Assembly (NCBI GenBank): GCA_046541805.1
Contig: JBKHCM010000136.1
Span: 1 to 8,285, forward strand
Reading direction: 5' to 3'
Source: JAAAPF01 sp046541805
Lineage (GTDB): Bacteria; Pseudomonadota; Alphaproteobacteria; Geminicoccales; Geminicoccaceae
Length of the DNA: 8,285 nucleotides
Shown here: positions 1-5,462 of the stretch, piece by piece
Layout of the letters: each line of letters starts with the position of its first letter
Position numbering within the stretch: position 1 is the first letter of the stretch
The notes under the pieces: model-generated
Told to the model about the DNA's origin: nothing
Seen by the model: only the letters and a program-made list of their open reading frames with translations
Databases searched by the model: none
Program-made: the position numbers and the translations under genes

Positions 1-2
1 AG

Positions 3-515
3 GGCGTCGGCCGGGTGTACCAGCAGACGGCGATCGACACGTACTCGAAGGTCGGGTTCGCCAAGCTGTACGACCGCAAGACCGCATTGACCGCGGCGGA
101 TCTGCTCAACGATCGCGTCGTGCCGTTCTTCGACGAACAGGGTGTCGGGATCGATCGCGTGCTGACCGATCGCGGCACCGAGTTTTGCGGCGTCCACGAC
201 CGCCACGAATACGAACTCTATCTCGCCGTCGAGAACATCGATCATTCTCGGACCAAGGCCAAGAGCCCGCAGACGAACGGCATCTGTGAGCGCTTTCACA
301 AGACCCTGCTCGACGAATTCTACCGCGTGGCGTTCAGAAAGCGCCTCTATGCGAGCCTCGACGAGTTGCAGGCCGACCTCGATGCTTGGATGGCGAGCTA
401 CAACGAGGTGCGCACGCACCAGGGGCGCTGGTGCTTCGGCAAGACGCCGATGCGAACCTTTCTCGACAGCGTCGCCCTCGCGCGCGAAAAACAGCAGCCG
501 GGACGAGCCGCTTGA
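3..515 (+). CDS. IS481-family DDE transposase, C-terminal part (5' end outside window)
   Basis: This is the C-terminal ~170 residues of an rve-type integrase-core transposase. The frame is open from base 3, so the true start lies before the window and the GTG at 15 is not a start. Visible family marks are the segment YQQTAIDTYSKVGFAKLYDR, the second catalytic Asp in LTDRGTEF (codon 168-170), and the catalytic Glu in TNGICERFHKT (codon 288-290). The C-terminal YNEVRTHQGRWCFGKTP block is typical of IS481 relatives. The first catalytic Asp should lie just upstream of the window. The visible part has no frameshift or stop, so the gene may be intact. It catalyses cut-and-rejoin movement of its own element and is unrelated to the transport operon. 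Confidence 0.9.
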   Translation, partial: GVGRVYQQTAIDTYSKVGFAKLYDRKTALTAADLLNDRVVPFFDEQGVGIDRVLTDRGTEFCGVHDRHEYELYLAVENIDHSRTKAKSPQTNGICERFHKTLLDEFYRVAFRKRLYASLDELQADLDAWMASYNEVRTHQGRWCFGKTPMRTFLDSVALAREKQQPGRAA

Positions 516-573
516 ACAGCTCGCCCGACAGCTTCGATCCGGCGGACACCCGCCACGCCGGAACGATGACCGT

Positions 574-596
574 CGGGTCAAGTCTAAACTTCTACA
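574..596 (+). repeat. probable right terminal inverted repeat of the IS481-type element
   Basis: The segment ends in AAGTCTAAACTTCTACA, giving the ACA-3' terminus expected for IS481-family elements. It lies 59-81 nt after the transposase stop, a normal distance. It is distinctly AT-richer than its surroundings. The left partner is outside the window, so the arm length is a guess. The bases just after it, GCTGTC from 597, would start the target-site duplication if this boundary is right. Confidence 0.5.
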
Positions 597-881
597 GCTG
601 TCGAGCATCAGCCACTCGAGATCGCCGTCGGCGGCGAGACGGTCCATCAGCCGCTGCCAGACGCCTTTCTCCTGCCAGCGGGCGAACCGCTTGTCGATGC
701 TGTTCCATGGGCCGAACTCGGCCGGCAGCAGCCGCCACGGCGCCCCGGAACGGGCCATCCAGAGCACCGCCTCGACGAACCCCCGCGTCGCCACCTCCTT
801 TTCGACGTCAAGGACGGGATACTCCTCGAAGCACGCCCGGACGCGTCGCCATGCCACCTCCGACAACCCGGTGTCAGTCAT
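597..881 (-). pseudogene. IS5-family transposase, N-terminal fragment (disrupted)
   Basis: Reading the - strand from the ATG at 881-879 gives a protein starting MTDTGLSEVAWRRVRACFEE. It continues through GFVEAVLWMARSGAPWRLLP, then FGPWNSIDKRFARWQEKGVW, and on to DGDLEWLMLDS. This is the N-terminal domain of IS5-family transposases of the DUF4096 / transposase-11 type (IS427-like). In relatives the LDS is followed by TVVRAH and then the catalytic core. Here family similarity stops at the Ser codon (597-599), exactly where the IS481-type element ends. About 95 of the usual ~250+ residues remain, so the gene is inactive in this form. The remaining part is expected on the far side of the IS481 copy, left of the window. 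The frame happens to stay open antisense to the IS481 gene, but that stretch is not transposase-like. Confidence 0.8.
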
Positions 882-1053
882 CTTCCGGACAGCCTTTCTC
901 GACGCATATCAGAGGCTTCGGAACGCGAATTCATGCTTAATGTCACCACGGCCTAGGGCTGAACGAGCGCTCGGCCCGGGCGGTGCCGGCTATCGCCCGC
1001 ATATCGCCTGCGATAGCTAACCCGTTACGGCGTCGCGGCGATGAAACGGGCAG
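882..1053. other. gene-free region between IS debris and the regulator gene
   Basis: I find no coding sequence here. The first ~25 nt (to about 905) may be the leader or outer end of the IS5-type element; its terminal repeat cannot be fixed from one end. The region then contains a perfect 10-bp palindrome CGAGCGCTCG (964-973), flanked by GGGC at 956-959 and GCCC at 974-977, and a separate inverted repeat at 989-1017. It should hold the promoter of the regulator gene at 1054, but I cannot point to a convincing -35/-10 pair. Confidence 0.5.
989..1017. promoter_or_regulatory. inverted repeat upstream of the RpiR-type regulator, candidate autoregulatory operator
   Basis: Perfect 8-bp arms GCTATCGC (989-996) and GCGATAGC (1010-1017) are separated by 13 nt. 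The spacer contains a further TATCGCC, so the TATCGC half-site occurs three times in 29 bp. It lies 37 nt before the regulator ATG, a place where an autorepressor would act. The repeat itself is seen directly; the operator role is inference. Confidence 0.35.
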
Positions 1054-1881
1054 ATGATGGCCTCGGGTTCCAGCCTGTCACAGCGCATCCTCGAGCACTA
1101 CGACGCGGTGCCGCGCGGCGAGCGCCGGCTGGCCGACCTCCTGCTCGCCCAGCCCGCGGCCGTGCGGCACCACTCCGCCACCGAGCTCGCCGCCCGGGTC
1201 GGAGTCTCCAAGGCGACGGCGGCGCGCCTGTTTCGCCGGCTCGGCTATCCAAGCTTTCGCGCCGCCCGCTTCGAGGCGCGCGGGGCGGTGCCGACGGAGA
1301 CGGCCGGGGTGCCGGCGACGGATCTGGGCGCGCATCTGGAGGCCGACGTCCAGAACCTCGTGAAGACCATCGAGCACCAGCGCTCCGACACCCTCGCCCG
1401 CGCGCTCAGAGCCCTCGCCCACGGCGAGAAGCTCTGGGTCGTGGGCTTCGGCGACGACTACCCCCTCGCCCACGTCGCCCGCGGCTTCTTGATCCGCGTG
1501 CGGCCCGACATCCGCATGCTGCCGATCGGCGGGTTTTTGGCGCCCGAGGAATTCGCCTCGATCTCGGCCTCGGATACTATGCTCGCCTTCGGCTGCGGTC
1601 GGCGCACCCGCGACCTGAAGAACGTCGTGCGCTCGGCGCAGGAGGCGGGCGCGAAGGTCGTCTTCGTCACCGACCTTGCCGGCACGCTCGACGGCGAGGC
1701 GACCGTTTTGCGCTGCCGCACCCGCGGGCTCGGCGTCTTCGACAGCTTCGCCGCACCCGTGAGCCTGGTGAGCTGGCTCTGCGCCGCGCTCGCGGCCCGC
1801 ATCGGCGAGCCCGCGGTCGAGCGTCTGCGCCGCATCGACGACATTTACAGCGCCTGGGGCGAGCTACCGGCGCCGGACTGA
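1054..1881 (+). CDS. MurR/RpiR-family transcriptional regulator (HTH + SIS domain)
   Basis: A 275-residue DNA-binding regulator, of normal length for the family. Residues ~6-80 form the RpiR-type helix-turn-helix domain, including LSQRILEHYDAVPRGERRLA and the recognition region SATELAARVGVSKATAARLF (41-60), followed by RRLGYPSF. Residues ~118-255 form a SIS (sugar isomerase) domain: KLWVVGFGDDYPLAHVARGF, then SDTMLAFGCGRRTRDL, then GAKVVFVTD. The serines of the usual GxGxS and SxSGxT phosphosugar-binding motifs are replaced (DD at 134-135; G-C-G at 180-182), so the ligand is probably not an ordinary sugar phosphate. The start is ATG 1054, with ATG 1057 as an equal alternative; an in-frame TGA at 1042-1044 rules out anything further upstream. 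Only a weak CGGG precedes it. It sits immediately upstream of, and in the same direction as, the importer operon, which it probably controls. Confidence 0.88.
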   Translation: MMASGSSLSQRILEHYDAVPRGERRLADLLLAQPAAVRHHSATELAARVGVSKATAARLFRRLGYPSFRAARFEARGAVPTETAGVPATDLGAHLEADVQNLVKTIEHQRSDTLARALRALAHGEKLWVVGFGDDYPLAHVARGFLIRVRPDIRMLPIGGFLAPEEFASISASDTMLAFGCGRRTRDLKNVVRSAQEAGAKVVFVTDLAGTLDGEATVLRCRTRGLGVFDSFAAPVSLVSWLCAALAARIGEPAVERLRRIDDIYSAWGELPAPD

Positions 1882-2050
1882 GGGTCGCAGGCGCGACGCG
1901 CCTCGCCCGCATGACGCCCGCGATACGTTTCATTTCCGACTCATCTACGTTGCGAAAACGAAATCCGGCTTGTGCCCATCCGCACCCCGCGCCAGCGTCG
2001 CGGCACCCTCGCGCCCGGCGCCAACAACGTCCGATGGGAGACCCAAACGC
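1882..2050. promoter_or_regulatory. regulator-operon intergenic region with imperfect inverted repeat (candidate promoter/operator)
   Basis: This 169-nt gap is the only promoter-sized gap before the operon. It contains an imperfect inverted repeat: TTTCATTTCCG (1928-1938) and CGAAAACGAAA (1953-1963). The second arm read in reverse is TTTCGTTTTCG, matching the first at 9 of 11 positions, with centres 25 bp apart. This AT-richer patch stands out in very GC-rich DNA. Its place, ~90-120 nt before the binding-protein start, suits an operator or promoter for the RpiR-type protein. No clear -35/-10 pair could be assigned. Confidence 0.4.
2036..2040 (+). promoter_or_regulatory. ribosome binding site of the solute-binding protein gene
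   Basis: GGGAG lies 10 nt before the ATG at 2051. It supports that start over the in-frame TTG at 1970, which has no such site and would bury the signal peptide behind 27 extra residues. Confidence 0.65.
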
Positions 2051-3604
2051 ATGTTCCGTCCTATCCGAGCGGGCTGGATCGGTGCCTGCGCGCTCGTCGC
2101 CGCTGCCGTCGCGCCGCTTGCCCAGGCTCAAGAGGAGCTCGTCTGGGCGCGCTACGGCGACATCGACTCCCTCGACCCGCATCGCGCCACCAGCACGCTG
2201 TCGATGCAGGTCTGGGACCAGATCTACGAAACGATGTTGGCCTTCGGCCCCGACGGCGACGTCCGCCCGCACTTCGCCAAGTCCTGGACGGTGAGCGAGG
2301 ACGGTCTCGAATACGTCTTCGAGCTCGAGGACGGCGTCCGTTGCCACGATGGCACGCCCTTCGATGCCCACGACGTCAAGTTCACCGTCGACCGCGCCTT
2401 CGGCGACGATCCGAGCCTCACCCAGACCGCCTGGGGGCCGATCTCCGAGGTCGAGGTCGTCGACCGGCTGACGGTGAGGTTCACCTTCGAGCGGCGCTTC
2501 GGCGCATTCCTGCCGTTCCTGGCCGACAGCTTCAGCTCGATCGTCTGCGACAGCAACGACGGCGTCGACACCTTCGGCTCGAGCACAGCCGTCGGCGCCG
2601 GCCCGTTCGCGCTGGTGGAATGGGTCAAGGGCGACGAGGTGATCCTCGAGCGCAACGAGGACTACCGCAACTTCGGCAAGCCGGTGGAAAACATGGGCCC
2701 GCCGCATCTCGAGCGGCTGGTCGTGCGTACGGTGCCGGAGCCGCAGACCCGCCTCGCTGCACTTCGCAGCGGTGAGGCGCACGTCGCCGAGCCCCCCTTC
2801 GACGACATCCCGGCGATCCAGGAGGAAGGCGAGCTCGACCTCGTCATCGCCGAGAACACCGGCCAGAACGTTTTCTGGCAGTTCACCACCAGCCGGCCGC
2901 CATTCGACGACATCCGCGCGCGCCAAGCCGTGGCCCACGCCACCGACCCGCAGATGGCGATCGACATCATCTACGGCGGGCTGAGCCAGCGCGAGTGGTG
3001 CCCGATCGCCCGCGGCGTCTTCGGCAACGACCAGGAGTTCTGCCGCCGGTTCGGCTACGACTACGATCCCGCGCGGGCGCAGGCGCTCCTGGCCGAGCTC
3101 GGCTACGGGCCCGACAATCCGCTCGAGACGAGCTTCTACGTCTGGACCGGCGGCAACCGCCACAAGCTCGCCGAGATCTTCCAGGCGCAGCTCGCCCAGG
3201 TCGGCATCGACGCCGGCATCGAGATCGTCGACATCGGTACCATGAACGCGCGGGTGAAGGACGACAACGAGAAGACCGAAGGCGACGGCGGCACCTTCAA
3301 CATGATGACCTGGTCCTGGTACGACCCGGACATCCTCTACCAGCTCTGGCATTCGCCCGGCGCCTATTCGGGCTACACATCGGACGAGCTCGACGCGCTC
3401 TTGGAAGAGACCCGCACGACGATCGAGCCCGAAGCCCGCCTCGCCAAGGTGCAAGCGGTCATCCGCTATTTGATGGAGAACGCGATCCATATCGGGCTCT
3501 ACACGCCCGGCTGGGAGTGGGTCTTTGCGGTGCGCCCGGAGGTGGAGGGCTTCAAGGTCGGCGCCTTCCTCCACCCGATGTTCCACGACGTCACCGTCGA
3601 CTAG
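2051..3604 (+). CDS. ABC importer periplasmic solute-binding protein, family 5 (DppA/OppA type)
   Basis: A 517-residue periplasmic receptor that captures the substrate and delivers it to the permeases. Start ATG 2051 gives a clear Sec signal peptide: MFRPIR, hydrophobic core AGWIGACALVAAAVAPLAQA, likely cleavage after AQA (residue 26). The mature protein opens with ELVWARYGDIDSLDPHRATS. Family SBP_bac_5 marks include GVRCHDGTPFDAHDVKFTVD (around 95-114), VGAGPFALVEWVKGDEVILE (181-200), RPPFDDIRARQAVAHA, and LAEIFQAQLAQVGIDAGIEI. Length is normal for the family. The mature part has four cysteines (98, 166, 317, 331); C317 and C331 are close in sequence and may form a disulfide. First gene of the operon, followed by a 50-nt gap with a strong hairpin. 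Family 5 proteins bind peptides, but also opines, nickel, glutathione or oligosaccharides, so the exact substrate cannot be read from sequence. Confidence 0.92.
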   Translation: MFRPIRAGWIGACALVAAAVAPLAQAQEELVWARYGDIDSLDPHRATSTLSMQVWDQIYETMLAFGPDGDVRPHFAKSWTVSEDGLEYVFELEDGVRCHDGTPFDAHDVKFTVDRAFGDDPSLTQTAWGPISEVEVVDRLTVRFTFERRFGAFLPFLADSFSSIVCDSNDGVDTFGSSTAVGAGPFALVEWVKGDEVILERNEDYRNFGKPVENMGPPHLERLVVRTVPEPQTRLAALRSGEAHVAEPPFDDIPAIQEEGELDLVIAENTGQNVFWQFTTSRPPFDDIRARQAVAHATDPQMAIDIIYGGLSQREWCPIARGVFGNDQEFCRRFGYDYDPARAQALLAELGYGPDNPLETSFYVWTGGNRHKLAEIFQAQLAQVGIDAGIEIVDIGTMNARVKDDNEKTEGDGGTFNMMTWSWYDPDILYQLWHSPGAYSGYTSDELDALLEETRTTIEPEARLAKVQAVIRYLMENAIHIGLYTPGWEWVFAVRPEVEGFKVGAFLHPMFHDVTVD

Positions 3605-3614
3605 CAGGCCCCGC

Positions 3615-3640
3615 GGCGACGGTGCTCCGGCGCCGCCGCC
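3615..3640 (+). ncRNA. strong mRNA hairpin with UNCG-type tetraloop between binding-protein and permease genes
   Basis: Arms 3615-3625 (GGCGACGGTGC) and 3630-3640 (GCGCCGCCGCC) pair over 11 positions: nine Watson-Crick pairs, one G-U and one A-C mismatch. The loop is TCCG (3626-3629) closed by C-G, i.e. C(UCCG)G, which fits the extra-stable UNCG loop class. It begins 11 nt after the binding-protein stop. No T-run follows, so it is not a classical terminator. A hairpin here commonly protects the 3' end of the binding-protein message and lowers downstream expression; that role is inferred. This is an RNA structure element, not a separate RNA gene. Confidence 0.55.
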
Positions 3641-3654
3641 GACCCGCGTCCGCC

Positions 3655-4575
3655 ATGCTGCGCTACCTCGCCCAACGCCTCTTCGCCGCCGTCCTGACGA
3701 TCTGGGTCACCACGGTCGCGGTGACGCTGTTGATCCACGCCGTCCCGGGCGACCCGGTGCGGATCATGTACGCCCAGTTCCAAGCGAGCCCCGAGCAAAT
3801 CGAGGCGATCCGCGACCGGCTCGGCTTGGACGAGCCGATCTGGGTGCAGTACGGCCTGTTCATGGCGCGGCTGGCCGAAGGCGATCTCGGCCGCTCGATC
3901 GTCGGCGACCAGCCGGTCCTCGACATCCTGCTGACGCGCTTTCCGCCGACTCTGCTCCTGGCCGCCACCAGCCTCGCCATCGCCGTCGTCGTCGGTATGA
4001 CGCTCGGCTTCTTCGCCGCCTACAAGCGCGGCACGGTCTGGGACGCCGCCGCCATGGTCACCGCCATCGCCGGCGTGTCGATGCCGCATTTCTGGCTCGG
4101 CCTTCTGCTCCTCTTCTTCTTCTCGCTGCAGCTCGGCTGGCTGCCGGTGGCGGGCTCCGACTGGCGCTCCTTGATTCTGCCCGCCCTGACGCTGGGCCTC
4201 TCCAACGCGGCGGTGCTCGCCCGGCTCACCCGCTCGGCGATGCTCGACATCTTCGATCAGGACTTCGTGCGCACCGCGAAGGCCAAGGGACTGCCGAAGA
4301 CGCTGGTGCTCTACCGCCACGCGCTCAGGGCCGGGCTCGTGCCGATCGTGAGCCTGCTGGGGCTGCAGTTCGCCTACATGATGGGGGGTGCCATCGTCGT
4401 GGAGAACGTCTTCGCCTGGAACGGCGTCGGCCGGCTCGCCATCGAGGCCGTCTTCGCCCGCGACTATCCGCTCATCCAGGGCTTCATCCTTGGCTTCGCC
4501 ATCGTGGTCGCCGTCGTCACGTTGGTGATCGACCTGCTCTACGCGTTGCTCGATCCACGCATCCGGTACGGCTGA
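3655..4575 (+). CDS. ABC importer permease, DppB/OppB type
   Basis: A 306-residue inner-membrane permease, first of two forming the channel. The start ATG 3655 gives the classic N-terminus MLRYLAQRLFAAVLTIWVTT with the first membrane helix, then HAVPGDPVRIM, DRLGLDEPIWVQYG and GDLGRSIVGDQPVLDILLTR. These are hallmarks of the DppB N-terminal domain. The BPD_transp_1 domain fills the rest with about five further helices (e.g. LLLAATSLAIAVVVGMTLGF, FWLGLLLLFFFSLQL). The ATPase-contacting EAA loop is FVRTAKAKGLPKTLVLYRHA (204-223). The end LYALLDPRIRYG is the usual C-terminus. No clear Shine-Dalgarno site precedes the ATG. The stop TGA overlaps the next ATG by one base (TGATG). Substrate class is as for the binding protein. 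Confidence 0.93.
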   Translation: MLRYLAQRLFAAVLTIWVTTVAVTLLIHAVPGDPVRIMYAQFQASPEQIEAIRDRLGLDEPIWVQYGLFMARLAEGDLGRSIVGDQPVLDILLTRFPPTLLLAATSLAIAVVVGMTLGFFAAYKRGTVWDAAAMVTAIAGVSMPHFWLGLLLLFFFSLQLGWLPVAGSDWRSLILPALTLGLSNAAVLARLTRSAMLDIFDQDFVRTAKAKGLPKTLVLYRHALRAGLVPIVSLLGLQFAYMMGGAIVVENVFAWNGVGRLAIEAVFARDYPLIQGFILGFAIVVAVVTLVIDLLYALLDPRIRYG

Positions 4576-5459
4576 TGGCGACGCGCGCGGAGTTCGCCAC
4601 GTCGTTGCAGGAGGCCGGCCGGGCACCGCGCTCGGCCTGGTGGCAGCTGTTGCGCAGCCCCGTAGGCGTGCTCGGCCTCGTCATCGTCGCCACCCTCGTC
4701 CTTTGTGCCATCTTCGCGCCGTGGATCGCGCCCCACGATCCGCTGCGCATGGCCGCGGGCCCGAGGCTGGCGCCGCCTTCCTGGGATCACCCCTTCGGCA
4801 CCGACGACTTCGGCCGTGACCTCTTCTCGCGCGTCGTCTACGGCGCGCGGCTCACGCTGCAGATCGGCGTCATCGCGGTCGGCATCTCGCTGACCTCCGG
4901 CCTGCTTCTCGGGCTGATCGCGGGCTACGCCGGCGGTTGGGTCGAGCGCATCGTCATGCGGCTGGTCGACGTCCTCTTCTCCTTCACCGAGATCGTCATC
5001 GCGCTGGCCTGCCTCGCCATCATCGGCACGGGCCTCACCAACGCGATGATCGCCATCGGCATCGCCACCATCCCGTTCTACGCCCGCATCAGCCACTCTG
5101 TGGTGCTGGTGGAGAAGAACAAGCCCTATTTCGAGAGCGCGATCGCCGCCGGCGCCGCGCCGCTGCGCCTGCTCTTCGTCCACCTCCTGCCCAACGTCGT
5201 GCCGACGATGATCGTCGTCGGCACCCTCGGTGTGTCCACCGCCGTGCTGGCGGCGGCCGGGCTCTCCTTTCTCGGCCTCGGCGCGCAGCCGCCCGATCCC
5301 GAATGGGGCTTCATGCTCTCGGCCTCGCGCGATCTCATCAGCCGCGCACCCTGGACGATGATCTTCCCGGGCCTCGCCATCTCGATCACGGTGCTCGGCT
5401 TCAACCTCCTGGGCGACGGCATCCGCGAGGTGCTCGACCCGCGCCAGCGAGGGCGCTGA
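4575..5459 (+). CDS. ABC importer permease, DppC/OppC type
   Basis: A 294-residue inner-membrane permease, partner of the DppB-like protein. The N-terminal segment (residues ~25-55) is the OppC_N domain: WWQLLRSPVGVLGLVIVATL through FAPWIAPHDPL. It is followed by the signature DHPFGTDDFGRDLFSRVVYG and a six-helix BPD_transp_1 domain. The EAA loop runs around residues 185-206 (YFESAIAAGAAPLRLLFVHL). Near the C-terminus are LSFLGLGAQPPDPEWGFML and LGDGIREVLDPRQRGR, both typical. The start ATG 4575 overlaps the upstream stop by one base, so translation is probably coupled; no good independent ribosome binding site is seen. Three bases separate its stop from the ATPase gene. Confidence 0.93.
   Translation: MATRAEFATSLQEAGRAPRSAWWQLLRSPVGVLGLVIVATLVLCAIFAPWIAPHDPLRMAAGPRLAPPSWDHPFGTDDFGRDLFSRVVYGARLTLQIGVIAVGISLTSGLLLGLIAGYAGGWVERIVMRLVDVLFSFTEIVIALACLAIIGTGLTNAMIAIGIATIPFYARISHSVVLVEKNKPYFESAIAAGAAPLRLLFVHLLPNVVPTMIVVGTLGVSTAVLAAAGLSFLGLGAQPPDPEWGFMLSASRDLISRAPWTMIFPGLAISITVLGFNLLGDGIREVLDPRQRGR
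5449..5453 (+). promoter_or_regulatory. ribosome binding site of the ATPase gene
   Basis: GAGGG lies 9 nt before ATG 5463, inside the last codons of the permease gene. It supports that start, and the N-terminus it gives (MAPLLEVRDLAVVF) is exactly where such ATPases begin. Confidence 0.6.
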
Positions 5460-5462
5460 GCG

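Larger units (their letters stand above)
1..596 (+). mobile_element. IS481-family insertion sequence, right part only
   Basis: This is the right-hand part of an insertion sequence; the left part lies before the window. The + strand carries the C-terminal half of its transposase (stop at 513-515), then about 80 nt of non-coding DNA. The element probably ends at 596. The last bases of the non-coding stretch, read on the other strand from 596, are TGTAGAAGTTTAGACTTG. IS481-family ends normally begin 5'-TGT and finish ACA-3', which fits. The end also coincides with the base where the neighbouring IS5-family reading frame breaks. The end is inferred, because the matching left inverted repeat is not visible. 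Confidence 0.65.

Noticed and set aside
3..881. Continuous - strand open frame joining the IS5 transposase fragment to sequence antisense to the IS481 transposase
   Set aside because: The two genes happen to share codon phase, so no stop arises. Protein similarity ends at 597 and the rest is an antisense shadow, so this is not a real fusion gene.
1970..2050. Upstream TTG start for the binding protein, adding 27 residues
   Set aside because: The added sequence is not signal-like and would precede a textbook signal peptide. ATG 2051 has a good ribosome binding site.
2078..2089. Possible lipobox IGAC in the binding-protein leader (Cys13)
   Set aside because: The hydrophobic stretch before it is far too short and the hydrophobic core continues past it. 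A normal signal peptidase I site (AQA) follows at residue 26.
1041..2294. Overlapping + strand open frame starting at ATG 1041, across the regulator and into the binding-protein gene
   Set aside because: It is in another frame from the regulator, is Arg/Ala/Pro-rich without domains, and runs through both a well-supported gene and its intergenic region.
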